From Adiantum capillus-veneris (lineage: Eukaryota > Streptophyta > Polypodiopsida > Polypodiales > Pteridaceae), in the NCBI GenBank assembly GCA_014529385.2, contig CM043953.1, positions 71,151,372-71,215,371 on the forward strand: DNA of 64,000 nt, given 5' to 3'. The notes under the pieces are model-generated. The model searched no databases, was not told the DNA's origin, and saw only the letters and a program-made list of their open reading frames with translations. The translations under genes were made by a program, and so were the position numbers. Of this stretch, positions 21,176-32,460 are shown piece by piece (position 1 is the first letter of the stretch; each line of letters starts with the position of its first letter).

Positions 21176-21712
21176 TAATATGTGAAAAACTTAGATGCGC
21201 TATGCAGTAACATTTTAATCGTTTCTTTATTGACCAATGTGAAAATGATGCATGAACAAAGGAAAATCATCACGTGGGCCATTTGCAAAGAGTATATACA
21301 AATTGCACATATGCCACAATCTAGCAGATTAATGTCTTGGAGAATACAGAGTGCAAGTTGTTTGAACAAGGCCACCCTGAGTTATTAATGCCAATAGGTA
21401 TCAAAGAATTTGACTCGCATTATAATATCAGAACGGTGCTTGGCAACATGAAGATAGATTGCAAAGACTTGAAAAGAAGACATTCTCCACTTTGCCCAAG
21501 CGAGTCAAGATGGTGCAAGATACCCAACGTAGGGAGCCATCAGTGATAGATCGGATACCAATGGATTGGGAACATTCATGTGCACATCATTGAATGCTAA
21601 GTGTATTTGATTGGCATTTCCCCACGCAGCCTTAGCAGAAGGTTCTAGGATTGGATAGGTTCTTTTTTATGTTTGCAACCTATATACCATTAAGAGCATA
21701 TCTTTCTTTCCA

Positions 21713-22215
21713 GAACACATCAATTACATAGGCAAATGCTATAAGGGAGAGGTAGAAGCAATGCTCGACAGCTTCCAAATAGAGCAGGACATGTAAACAT
21801 TACATCCCTCAATTGTCAGATGCATTGGTTTCACTTTCTTTCATACAATAAGGGGGGCCCACTGGGAGACCTAATATGCCAAGTACCCTTCTCGCAAGGC
21901 GCATTTGACATTGCATGCATAGACTCGAGTATGGTCGAAAGAAATTGCTGCCAACAAAATCAACAACCATTAGAGATAGAGCATGCAAATCTCAGATCGA
22001 TAATTGAAAACATGCCAACCATTTTGCATGCTTTGCTGGACGGCATCGCAATCTCACACTCAGCTGGCATTGTACATTGCAATCTACATCCATATAACAT
22101 AATGTTAGATTTCAGTCGTGCAAATAAACCTCACATCGACATTATTGATTGGGGCATGATACTCGAAACCATAGCCAAGCGGGTGTCAAATTATCATGTA
22201 TATAATGTAGCTTAA
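21713..22215 (+). pseudogene. Protein-kinase-like pseudogene fragment
   Basis: After a possible 3' splice site (TTTCTTTCCAG ending at 21712) a frame reads YKGEVEAMLDSF..., then a TAA, then LHPSIVRCIGFTFF, which fits the helix-C to beta-4 part of a kinase. A one-base shift near 21845 leads to a 131-codon frame with GGPLGDLI (hinge side), then SHSAGIVHCNLHPYNIMLD in the catalytic-loop position and IIDWGM in the DFG position. HRD is replaced by HCN and DFG by DWG, so the catalytic Asp is missing. The glycine-rich loop, VAIK lysine and C-lobe end are not found. Stop at 22213-22215. Confidence 0.7.
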
Positions 22216-22219
22216 TCTT

Positions 22220-22552
22220 CGGAAGTAGTTTTGGAGGCAAAGAAGGTAGGAGAACATGATTTGTCAAAGCATCCATGGATTGCTCCATAAATCTATGATC
22301 CACAATGTTCAGATGTATACACAAGCAATTAATTTGATCTTGAGCATTGGAGTAGAATATATTGACTACTTGATAGAAATCATTGACCACCTCTACATTT
22401 GACATCAAGACTAAATTCCAATACTTTGGATCGAGCATGTAAGACACACTATGGATTGGACTATGAGCACTCTTCCACCTTGCAGAAGAGTACTTGGACA
22501 AAACTTTTAGTTTTTTAGCAGAGAACGATATTCGCCAGTCCTTTTCTACCAA
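22220..22552 (-). pseudogene. hAT-type transposase fragment
   Basis: About 110 codons containing SSARWKSAHSPIHSVSYMLD then PKYWN and EVVNDFYQVVN. RW...H.P.H...Y.L.P.. is the conserved block upstream of the C-terminal dimerisation region in plant hAT transposases. No DDE residues or BED finger are visible. Might be a relic of an autonomous relative of the hAT-like elements, but no terminus links them. Confidence 0.6.
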
Positions 22553-22935
22553 AGACTCTTTTAACTCCTCACAACTTCATTCAAACTATGTCATTCGGAG
22601 CTTGTAAGCTTGAATCCTCAAAAAGAAGGTGTTGAAGGACAAGTTGGTAATATAGGTTTCCTTTGTCATACATGTTTGGTTCTTTGTGATTCTGCAACTT
22701 ACGTAGTGACCTTGTCCTTCTTAATTTTGAAAACGTTGTTGATTCTTCTAGTATGTCAATGATGACATCTTCATTTTGTTGATTTTCTCCCATGGTTTGT
22801 GCTTTTGTGCATTATCCATGACATGGCTATTTGTCCCAATTTCTCTATGCTCAGACTCAAAGTACTCATTAGTTTCATTGGTCAAATTTGGAGCTGTTTT
22901 GAACAAATTATGCTTATTTTTCCTTATAGTTAAGT

Positions 22936-23271
22936 TTGCATTTTTCTCAACTTTTTCAAAAACTTTTAAATCAATTTCTTGGTCTAAACAGTAGACTTTT
23001 TGGTAGCAAAATGCTCGACAGAAACCTCATATGGAGTGGGAAGCTGCTCAATTATGAGGTGGTGGACATCTCATCCAATGAGAAGACTCACATCATGCAT
23101 AAAAAGCTAGCCAAAAGTCCAGTACACGAGTTCATTGTCAAGTTTCACGCAGCCGATGGCACTAAAGTAAACACAACCATATTCCTAAAGGAGATGTGGT
23201 TCCCCATCGATGACGATGACTTGCTGAACAAGACAAGAGCCATAAACAATGACAAAGCCTTTGTGAAGTAG
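22936..23271 (+). pseudogene. Gag-like fragment of an LTR element
   Basis: From about 22990: a charged frame with KSPVHEFIVKFHAADGTKV, then about twenty-five residues on AINNDKAFVK. A similarly spaced H-D-x-Y-L-V ... NDKDFVK pattern appears at 63150-63360, so both may come from one retroelement lineage. Function inferred from location upstream of gypsy RNase H. Low certainty. Confidence 0.35.
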
Positions 23272-23815
23272 CAAGGTCACAAGCTCATGTCCAAAGACCT
23301 TATTTATTGAGAGAGTGAGCTATCATTACGACTCGTTTCATAACATCTTAAAGTCCAAAAACCCCCCAGAGACACAGAGCCGAATCTACACATTGTACTG
23401 GTGATGGCAATGGGGCTGGCAGAGAGAGGAGAATAGAATGCGATCTGGGGAATTACATCCTCAAGAATCTTGTGGAAGCAAACCTCAAAGGCAGTGATAA
23501 ATATAAAACCTACATGAATGTCAGCCCAATACTCACCCAGATAGCATACCATGCCCTAGGTATGATAGATTAGTTACCAAAGGCTGAATCTCAACTGGAT
23601 TTGCTACACAAAGCTAAACATGTTGTCACATTGGTGGGTAGCTCTTCTACAACACCCACCAAAAGAAGGACAAGGGGAAAGAGTTCAAGGGCCAAAACAC
23701 CAGATAGTGAGGCCACGAAATCTGACTTTGAGCTCAACGGGGAAATCAAAGGAAGAAATTGTGATAATTTTTTGAGTATAGATCTACTGAAGAGGAAGAA
23801 GATGTTACAATCCCA

Positions 23816-24580
23816 TTGATCCACAAAAAAGCACAACCTTGGACCAACAAATGTGAGAAATCATTCCAGAAGCTTAAGCAAGCTTTGACCACATCACCAA
23901 TATTAAAAGCTCCAGACTGGAACCAAGTGTTCCTTGTGCATATCGATGCTTTGAGTTTTGCTATTGGCTGCATCTTAGCTCAACTAGGAGAGGGAACAAT
24001 GGATTTTCCTATCTCCTATGCTAGTCAACTATTAAACCTGCAGGAAAGAGCTACACAACCACTGAAAGAGAAGGTCTTGGTATGGTGTATTCAGTCATGT
24101 TATGGTTCATGGATTCTCTTGCCCGCATACTTTCATATGCATAGCGGATGAATATATTAACAAAGACCTAATATTAGGAGTTCCTTGGATGCGAACCTAC
24201 AAACAATCCAAGATTGAGATGCCAAATTTTTGGAACTTACACTTAAAGGAGGACAACCAAAGGTACTGTTTGCATACAACAAAGAAGAATAGAAAAAAGC
24301 TCTCGATGATTTCCAATCAAAGAAGCATGAGTCCTCGGAAACACTTGCAACTATCGCTTCTCTAAAGAATTCTTCTCACCATCCTATCATGAGGGGAACC
24401 AAGAAAAGGATACCTAAAAGTCAACTTATCAATGAACCTCAACAGATATGGGTGCCTTAAAAGCTATTACACACTGCCAGGAAGCCTAATGTGAACCCAT
24501 TGTACCTACATCATCAACAAAATTGCATTACCAAAGATGAAGTGGGTATGGCAACCAAAGCAGGAATATACAACTAAGAT
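23816..24580 (+). pseudogene. Gypsy RNase H followed by protease end, rearranged
   Basis: 23816-24110: NKCEKSFQKLKQALTTSPIL, KAPDWNQVFLVHIDALSFAI, CILAQ, PISYASQLL and, after a frameshift, TTTEREGLGMVYSV, all typical of gypsy RNase H. At about 24145 the sequence jumps to ADEYINKDLILGVPWMRTYK, the C-terminal part of a gypsy aspartic protease, then decays. Protease normally precedes RT, so this order indicates a deletion or shuffling. Confidence 0.75.
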
Positions 24581-25562
24581 CAAAATGCCAGTTGTCACTA
24601 ATCTGGTTTGTAATCTTGTGGCTACTGGAGGTGCTCTGGTTTGCACTCTTCTTCATCATCATTTTTTTCTTAGTAGCCATAAATTTTGCTCCGGGGCAAG
24701 GGGGTAGATGCTTTGCTTGGCCGATAGCATGATAGGCTATCCATGTTAGTACTTCTAGAGCCCCCAAGAATGAAATATGCTCTGGCTTCTTCACATGTGT
24801 GAGGGTTGTAAAGACATGCTGGGCATGGTTCACTTCCATTACTCCCTCTTTCTTTGATGCCTGAGTAAATGTAGAAGCCACGACATGATTTGGAATAGTG
24901 TATCTGGGAGGCCACTTTGCAGTGAAATGAAAATGATGGTGATAGAGCCAAAGTGCTTGCTCTATCTCTTTTTTCTTTAGATCAGAGAATAAAGTAGATC
25001 TACTAGTGAAAATGTGGGTTGTGGGTAGCTGGTGGTCTCTCATCGATTTTCCTCCTTTTTGTAGCTTTAGGGTATCTGTGACTTGATCCTCTACGATGTC
25101 TAATTCTACTTGGGATTCATTCAAATTTGAAATGGTTGCCCTACCTTCTTGTGTGATGTTGTGTAAGAGCTCATAGGCCCTCTTGTAACCCATAGGGCTC
25201 CAGCACTATGTAGTCCTTGAGGCCGATCTTCTCCCAAAGTGACTTGACTGCATCTCTCCTGAATCTTCTTTGGCAAGGTCTTGAGCTTTCTTTGGCATCA
25301 TTTGAACTTTTACTATGGATCCTTGCGTGCTTTTGAATGTGCCATGGTAGACGGTGACATGTTGACTCTCTAGCTGTTCCTTGGCAAGCCATGTGACATT
25401 TGCTTCTTTTAGTGATTCTTCCTCTATCTGATATGGAAGAAGCTCTGCCAATTTTTCTTTCATGGTCTTCTTCTTTGGAGCTCCGGAAGTGGATGAGATT
25501 GAACCTGATACAATATCATCAAGTTTGGTTGTCAGACCAATTCCAACAATTCCCAACAACAA
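24528..25562 (-). pseudogene. Unrecognised protein-like frames, two parts joined by a frameshift
   Basis: Reading leftward, 25562-25206 (118 codons) has VTVYHGTFKSTQGSIVKVQM, which looks slightly like a kinase N-lobe. A shifted frame gives VKSLWEKIGLKDYIVLEPYG, and 25193-24528 (221 codons) continues with MGYKRAYELLHN and ends in a hydrophobic tail. No family is recognised and no catalytic motif seen. It lies between plus-strand gypsy fragments. Confidence 0.35.
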
Positions 25563-26401
25563 GTAGAAAAGCTAATAAAGCAAAGAAGATCACTAAAAAT
25601 TCAATTTTGGTAAACTTTATCTTAGACGCACCTAAGATACAGATGTGTGTAAATGCATGCAAATTGGCGCCATATTGAATGCATTGGATGTGTATGTGTT
25701 GTAGGTGATATGCATGAAATTTGATGGCTTTTGGACATTTATGGTGAGAGTTATGAAATTTTTTGTGTCCACTTCTTCCGCTTTCACAGCTTTTGGTGAA
25801 TGATGGAGTTATGCTTTGCCAAACTTGATGAAACTTGGCAATGTACTTCATTTTTGTGTCCAAAAATGACAAGTCAAGCCCTCTTGGTTACATTTCTATC
25901 TTATGTGCACCTAATATAGATTTGGCTGATTTTGGGACATTTTGAGCTCAAGTGAGCTTGATTGATTTTGTAGGATTGAATCTTGGTGCTTGATAAAGTT
26001 TAGGCTCATTTGACAAGCTAAAAGTCATTTATGGACACTTTTAATCTCTTGGTGTGGTAAAGTGTAACTTAGGGTAATCTATGCATGAAAAAAGTGTACC
26101 TGTGTGATGTAAGCTTTGTGATGGGTAAGGGGATCATGCTCATATGAGCGACAAAGAGGAAGAGTAGGAGGAGGAAATACCTCTCGAGAGGAAGAAAAGA
26201 GAGAACAAAAAACTCTAAGGTGGAACATGAGGAACCCAAAAAGAGGCCAAGAACTACACCACCAACAAAGGAACCATTTCAAAAAGTGGCTAGGGTTGAG
26301 AGGGAAGCTACTGCTTTTGAGCTCGAAAGAGGGCTCAATGGTGACTTTGAAGAGAAATGGAAACCATCTCCCAAAAAATTCAAAGTTCGATCCAAAACCC
26401 C
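25563..26401. other. Mostly no gene recognised
   Basis: AT-rich. From about 26220 a Lys/Arg/Pro-rich plus-strand frame (EEPKKRPRTTPPTKEPF) leads, with a frame change, into the long frame that begins at 26402 and probably belongs to it. Confidence 0.4.
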
Positions 26402-28462
26402 ATGTACAATCTAAATAATGATCCTCTAGCAGGATTAGAACATCTTTATTGACAAGAAGAACGTCAAAGAGAACAGAAAAAAGCACAAGAAATTGAACAA
26501 ACACCTTCTAGAGAGGACTTGCCTACACTAGAACAAGTACAAACTGAAGAATCTCCACACTTTACTCCTCTAAGAGAGCAACCACAACAAGAGAAAAGTG
26601 CTCCAAATGCTGAAAATGTAGAAACACAGACTGAGCTGCCCAAGGATTCTGAAAAGGAGCAAGTGAATCAGTCAAAGGAATCCCTCCCAATCGAGGCTCC
26701 ACACACACAAACAAAACAGCCTAAAGCAAGCAACTCTAGAAAGTTGGAGAGTTTAGATGACATTGATGAATATGCCCAATATGCTCATGATGTTTTTGAC
26801 AAAATGAAAGAGGACATGTATGCTCACCATCAGTAGCTTTGTACCCTACAAACACGCCTCAATCTAAGGAATGAACGGCTTGAGCTAGCCAAGTCCTTCA
26901 ATGAAGCATGCCAAGAGGCAATTGAGGTACAATATGTGAAACTAGATGAACTGAACGCAAAGTTCGAAGCGGACTTGGAAGCTCTCAAAACAAAGAATCT
27001 TTATTAAGAGCAACACTTTAAAGAGGCAACCACTACTTTGCAAGATTCAACTTCCATAGTACAAATGCTACAGCTTCAGCTAAATATTGCAAATACTCAG
27101 CTAGCACAATCAGAGTCTTGATGCCAAGAGCAAAACACACTACTTAATCAGCTGAAGGACAACCCAACAATGACTACACTTTAGGGAACAAATGAGGCCT
27201 ACAAAGCTTTTGAACAAAAGGTTTGAGACCTAGAAACGGAGCTAAAGCTAGAACATATGCAAAGGAGCGAAAAATCCATTAGATTCATGCAGTGGGAATA
27301 AGGACATCACAAAGAGATTGAACAACTCAAAGTCAAGCTCAAGAAAACTCAAGAGGCTACCAAAGCACATGTATCCACATCGGGGGAAGAACAAGTAGAC
27401 TCGGCAATGGGTAATAAAGATGCCCTATAGTTCATTGACTTTGAAGTAGACACCACTCAAGAGGGCAATCTCTCAGAGATAGAGATTCCTCACAAAGAAG
27501 CTCAACCCTCATATCAATCAAAAAGCCTAATTTCATAGGAGAAAGCTGTATTAAAGAAGCAAGTGGAAGAGGAGAGAGAGACCATATGGAAAGAGGCGAT
27601 GCAATGGGAAGAGTGCATCTTGCACTCAATCAATGTCAGCCTTCTCACACCGGCCAATATCAATGAAGCATGGCATCAGCAGGCTCTCCCCTTCCCACTC
27701 ATCAAGTTTGAAGTGCTATAGATCAAAGAAAGGCTGCTAAAGGACTTCCAAGCCAACCCAACAATGACACATCCAAAATGGCGAGAGATCTCGCTAAACC
27801 AGCACCCCAGGTATCTCATTTTGTATACAAATGTGCCATCAAATATCAAGCAATATTTTGTGCAGTGTTCGATACCAAGAGTCAGAAGCTGGCAGCAACA
27901 CTCAATCATCCAGCAAAAGAGGCCAACCTGGATCAATTCCAAGGTTCCCACCACCACAGAATGGCCCACCCACTGAGACTTATATGGTTGACACACTCTC
28001 TTGAACTATCTAGCTGTTCAGACAGATACCTGACTTGGCATGCATCATGTTGGTCAAGATATTCAAAATGCTCCTCACTTGCTTACAAACTTTCCACCAC
28101 CGGGAGCAAATAGATGCTGCATGGATGTCCTTCCTCGAAGGTAACAAGGAATTGTGCTATGATCTATTAGGCCAACCTTCAGAGGAAGTGCTCCATGGAT
28201 TTTATGCTCCAATGATGTTTCTGCCTTCAAGAGGCATTCTATACGGGCTTCTTTACTAACCGATTTAAAAATCTTTGGCCCCGTCATCACCAATTGAAGA
28301 GCTAGGTTTGTTTTCTACTTAGCAGTCGAGCAAAGGAACAAAATATTCATGCAATTCATGTTAAAAGAGGACAAAGAACTTCATATCAAGTACCAACAAG
28401 GTCTTGAGCAACATGTCAAGAGGAACCAAGAAAGCTCGACCACTACTTAGCACCCTAAGTAG
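26402..28462 (+). pseudogene. 2-kb coiled-coil reading frame, probably retroelement ORF, 18 in-frame stops
   Basis: One frame can be read for about 687 codons without any indel. It starts MYNLNNDPLAGLEHL, has Gln/Glu/Pro-rich segments, then a long heptad-like coiled coil (for example LNLRNERLELAKSFNEA, IEQLKVKLKKTQE), and continues to the polypurine tract at 28484. Stops are at 26450, 26834, 27005, 27119, 27182, 27224, 27299, 27428, 27536, 27719, 27974, 27989, 28031, 28142, 28160, 28295, 28448 and 28460. Each could come from CGA, CAG or CAA by C-to-T change; the last one or two may be the true end. Family unknown; location before the LTR suggests an extra ORF of a gypsy-type element. Confidence 0.6.
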
Positions 28463-28483
28463 CTATGTCATGGACGACACAAG

Positions 28484-28930
28484 AAAGGAGGGGGGAATGT
28501 TAGCTGCTCAGCTAACAAAGCCAAAAAAAGAGCATCAAAGGGACACCACTCTCATTTTAATCCCAATTAATTGTATTAAAACCCTTTATGTTAAATGAGA
28601 AATCTTGCAAAGTCCAAAGATTTTGTAATTATTGATTGCCAATGAGTGTAAAGGGGCTTAGGGTTTCAAAATTTGTAACTTTATGCAGTTTTAAGCCTTC
28701 TCATTGAGCCCAATTAGCTAGGAATCCATTCTTAAACCTTGGCTAAGGTATAAAAGCCAAATTTTGCAACTATTGACCTAAGTTTTTGGATATTGAAAGT
28801 GAGCGTACGCTGTAGAAGCTTACTGTGAATCTATTGTTTTCTTCAACCCTTCGTGTCTCTCGCGTACATTGTTGCATTGCTATTCTGAGCATACAAACGT
28901 GTTTGCATGTGAAAACTCATCCATTTAACA
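28484..28930 (+). mobile_element. Polypurine tract and 3' LTR (right end tentative)
   Basis: AAAGGAGGGGGGAA (28484-28497) is followed by TGTTAGCTGCTCAGCTAACA (28498-28517), a 9-bp inverted repeat around CT. TATAAAAG at 28749-28756 gives a promoter at a plausible place. The end is placed at TTTAACA near 28929 because it mirrors the TGTTA start; no second LTR copy or target duplication is in the window. Confidence 0.6.
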
Positions 28931-31034
28931 TAAGTTTCTCGTGATGAAAATGTGTTTTTAGTCATGCCCGTCTACGAGATGTTTTTGCTCCCTATGCACA
29001 AGACACACACCAAAACTGATTTTTTTACGTTAGGAATAGATAGAGCACGTCTAGAGGAAGCCATAGAGTGCTTTGAACGTCAAAACCAATTGACCTAAAA
29101 TAGGTTGTTTATGCACAATTTTTTTCGAGTGTCAAAATTGACATTTGAGTACATGAGAGCGTTAAGGAGACCCTGCTAGGAATTAAGTTTCATTGCATTC
29201 GGAGTCTCATAGATACACAAATTTGTCCGACTAAGCTTGCAGTAAGGAAAGTAGCTTTTGATGTCTGGAACGCATTTGAGACCCAGTTAGGTAGACACCA
29301 CATAGGCTTGGGTTTTTTGAGAGATTGGCTATCTCTTGTAGCCTCCATGCACTAGTCGGGGCAGCTACGTCTCACGGATTGAAAATTTTTATGTCTGTGG
29401 TTCTTGCTTTGCTAGCATCGATATGGTGAGGCTTGGTAGCCGGCCGACTGCACCAAAGCTTCTACAAGTTGTCTAAAATGGAGAATTATTGTGGATCAAG
29501 GATGTGCTATTTGGGGAAAAACTTTTGTGGTGGATCTAGAATGCACTTACTCTAACAAAATCCATTTAGATTAGCCAAGTGGTGGACCTTGGATGGATGC
29601 ACACTTCAACAACTACGATTGACTAAAAATTGTCTAACCTGGGAATTGGGAGTTTCTCACTTGACCTAATATAGTCTTACTTATGAAGGTGGAAAGTCAA
29701 AAGAGTTTTTGTGTCCAATAAAGGGGTGGTGGAATTCAGATTGGTGCATTTTTGTTTTCCCTCTCTTTATTTTCATTAGGCTCTATTTGAGAAAGAAATG
29801 TCTCGGTGATGTTTGAAGGGCTATATGAATGAAATGGTGGAAAAAATAAATACAAAAGCCTTGATTGTGTATGTAAATTAGTTTAGTAGTTATTAAGAAA
29901 TATGAGGAATGGGAGAGTGTGGTGTGGAAAATGGGAGATTGGTACCCACTTGGAGCCATGTTTATGGATGTGTGGACCCAATTAGTCGGATACTTTTCAC
30001 AAGACAATTTATTAGTCAAGGACATGTCTCCTAGCATGCCTAGGAATTTATGGTGGATAATTGTGCCTCTTAAATGTGGGGGAAAAGGTGTCATCTATAG
30101 ATCCTAGGGATGTTGAGACTCCAATGTTATAGGATATTGGATCCCATTAAACCTTTGGGTTATTTACTTGGCTTATGGTATATAACCCTTACATACACAT
30201 CAAGGATAGCGACCTAGATTACTTATATTGTTGGTATCCTTGATTCTCTAAATTGGATTAAGATGCCATCAGCAAAGTCCAAGAACAAAGGAAGGCATAT
30301 CTATCAAGTCACTGCAACCTTCAGGGTTGGGGAGCATCGACTAACGCATTTTTCTAATGTTTGCTTGCTCATGTAAATCTTGGTTGAGAAAGACACATCC
30401 TACACTAGCCAGTTGTATTTTTGAGACTACGTTGTATAGAGAATATTTCATAGTTATAATTGAGAGTGTTTGGCTTGGACACCTTATGACTCAGTTGGGT
30501 ATCTTACAATAGGGACAAAGCATGTATCGGTAGTACCAAAAAGTGATGCCTTAGGTACTAGTTTAGAAACACTTTAAAACCCCTATTTTTGTGTTTCACA
30601 TGCAAGGTTACCTACCATATTATAATGGCCCGACTACATGACATTATGCATCTATATCCCTAGGAATATATGCTAGTACACACATAACCATAAGTGAAAA
30701 ATACACATGCTTCACATGCCACTTTCAAGTGATTTTAAGAAGGGGGAAGTTAGGGACAAATTACAACAATGTGGAGAGGTAATTAGGGTAAACAAAGTCA
30801 CATAAAAAACAAAGGATGCTATCTCCTAATTACTAGTGCATGTGTCCTTAACACATCCATCTACATGCATAACACACCCATCTACATGCGTACTTAATTA
30901 GTTCTAGATATTCCTTGAGATGCTTATGCTACACATGGTTTAGCCATGGTAGATATAAAATTCAAGTTAAACCCCACATTCTTTTGGAAATATAGACAAC
31001 AAGGAGGTTCAACTCAGTTGTTAGTTACCTTGTG
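28931..31034. other. No gene recognised
   Basis: Several open frames of 60-100 codons on both strands (for example 29919-30107) have no recognisable domain. No repeats of note. Confidence 0.4.
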
Positions 31035-31092
31035 GTTAAGTGTTCTCAGGTAGGAGCATTACTACTTGTGTGGGTGACCTCCCAAGAATTTT
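31035..31092 (+). ncRNA. 5S-rRNA-like fragment (3' half), pseudogene or element-borne
   Basis: GTTAAGTGTTCTCAGGT resembles the 5S A-box and GTGTGGGTGACCTCCCAAGAA the C-box and following stem, with an intermediate-element-like segment between at the right distance. The 5' half of 5S is not conserved. Plant Cassandra-type TRIM elements carry such 5S pieces in their LTRs; I could not find LTR borders here, so either a 5S pseudogene or an element remnant. Confidence 0.5.
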
Positions 31093-31686
31093 TGACTTGG
31101 AGTGAACCATTATCACCTCCTGTGCAACTAATAGCTCCAACTATAGCCTTATTGTGAAAGACGCCAAAGACTGTGCCTTTGTTGTTGCCTTGGTCATCAC
31201 CATGAAGGGACTTATGGGGAGAAGTTGGTAGGATTGTGGCATCAGAGTTCTCTCATTGTTGTATAATAGTTTTCCCTATAGAGTTTTCCATTTTATGCTT
31301 GAACTTTGCCCCTATATATAGTCATTTAAGGTGTTGTTTTTGGCCCATGATTTTTGTCTATCTCCTCTTGCCTTGTTAATTTTAGTTGTGTTTCCTTTAT
31401 GCATCTTCTTTTTGTGCAATCAATGTTAGTGATCTTTTGCTTTTTGTTGTGGGTTAGCCTTAGCCTCTCTTTTTGGAGTTTTTTCTCCCAGTTTTTGAGG
31501 GCCATGAAATAGTGTTTTGTCCTAGTTTTTGATGGTAGTCAACACCCACTTCGCTAAAAGTAGGCCTCCTAGTGCCTTCCCATTTTTTTAAGGTCTAAAA
31601 CATAAAAGTAACATCACTCCTATACATGATGTGTGATTTCAAATCAAGATACATTTAAATTTTAATTTAAAAAAAACTTAGGTAAA
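31093..31686. other. No gene recognised
   Basis: T-rich sequence without coding signal; lies downstream of the minus-strand gypsy pol end. Confidence 0.4.
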
Positions 31687-32460
31687 TTATAGAGTCCCCA
31701 ACTTAAGGGTTTGAGATGTCCTTATCTCAAAAAGACGTGAGGGGTAGTCCTCCTCTAAGGTGGTTTCATTTTCCCATGTTGTATCTTCCTCAAGATTGTT
31801 ATGCCATGGGACAAGGTATCCTTTCAGAATCCTATTCCTAAGGATTTTCTTTCCAATTTCTAAAGGTTGGAGTTTCAAGATGTTTCGGGTAGGCATTACA
31901 ATTTGTTGACGAGTAGGGATGTTGAGTTTCAATAAGCTTACATGGAATACATCGTGGAATTTGAGACAAGTTGGCAACTTTAACTTGTAAGCATAAGTAC
32001 CTATGAAATTGATTTCATAGGATCACAATAATGCGGACTAAGCTTTTTGTACTTCTTGAGTGATTGGTTACTCCTCTTTGGATGTATTCAAAGAGAAACA
32101 TTGTCTCCATCCTTGAATCATCTCTTGGATCTCTTAACATTGGGATACTGATTTTGGCAATCTTGAGCTGCTTGAATGGCCTTTTGAATGGCCTTAGTTT
32201 GATTTTCAAGAATCCTTTTAGAATCTTAAGCTCTTATTGTAGGATCTTAAAAGTTGAGCAATTAAAGAAATTTTTGGTCATATAGGGCACAAAATGCGAT
32301 CATACTAATGCTTTGATGGTGTGAAGAATTGTAAGCATACTCCAATAGAGGTAGACATTGTGCCCATTGATTAAGATTCCTAATATAATAAGCTCTAGGA
32401 ATATCTTCAATGACTTTATTAATGTATATTGGTTTTCCATCTAATTCGGCATGGTAGGCC
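31687..32460 (-). pseudogene. Ty3/gypsy integrase, C-terminal half
   Basis: Reading leftward: AYHAELDGKPIYINKVIEDI (the AYHPQTDGQTE block, glutamate lost), then WAQCLPLLEYAYNSSHHQS, then FKDGDNVSL, then LKFHDVFHVSLLKLN, and GYLVPWHN..EEDTTWENET, a chromodomain-like end. Several stops and shifts. The N-terminal part is not joined to it. Confidence 0.85.

Noticed and set aside
26402-28462. Alternative genetic code or stop readthrough
   Set aside because: All three stop codons occur and nearby retroelement frames show the same decay; methylation-type C-to-T change explains it better.
29783-30107. Opposed 103- and 62-codon frames
   Set aside because: Mutually antisense, no domain, no codon signal.
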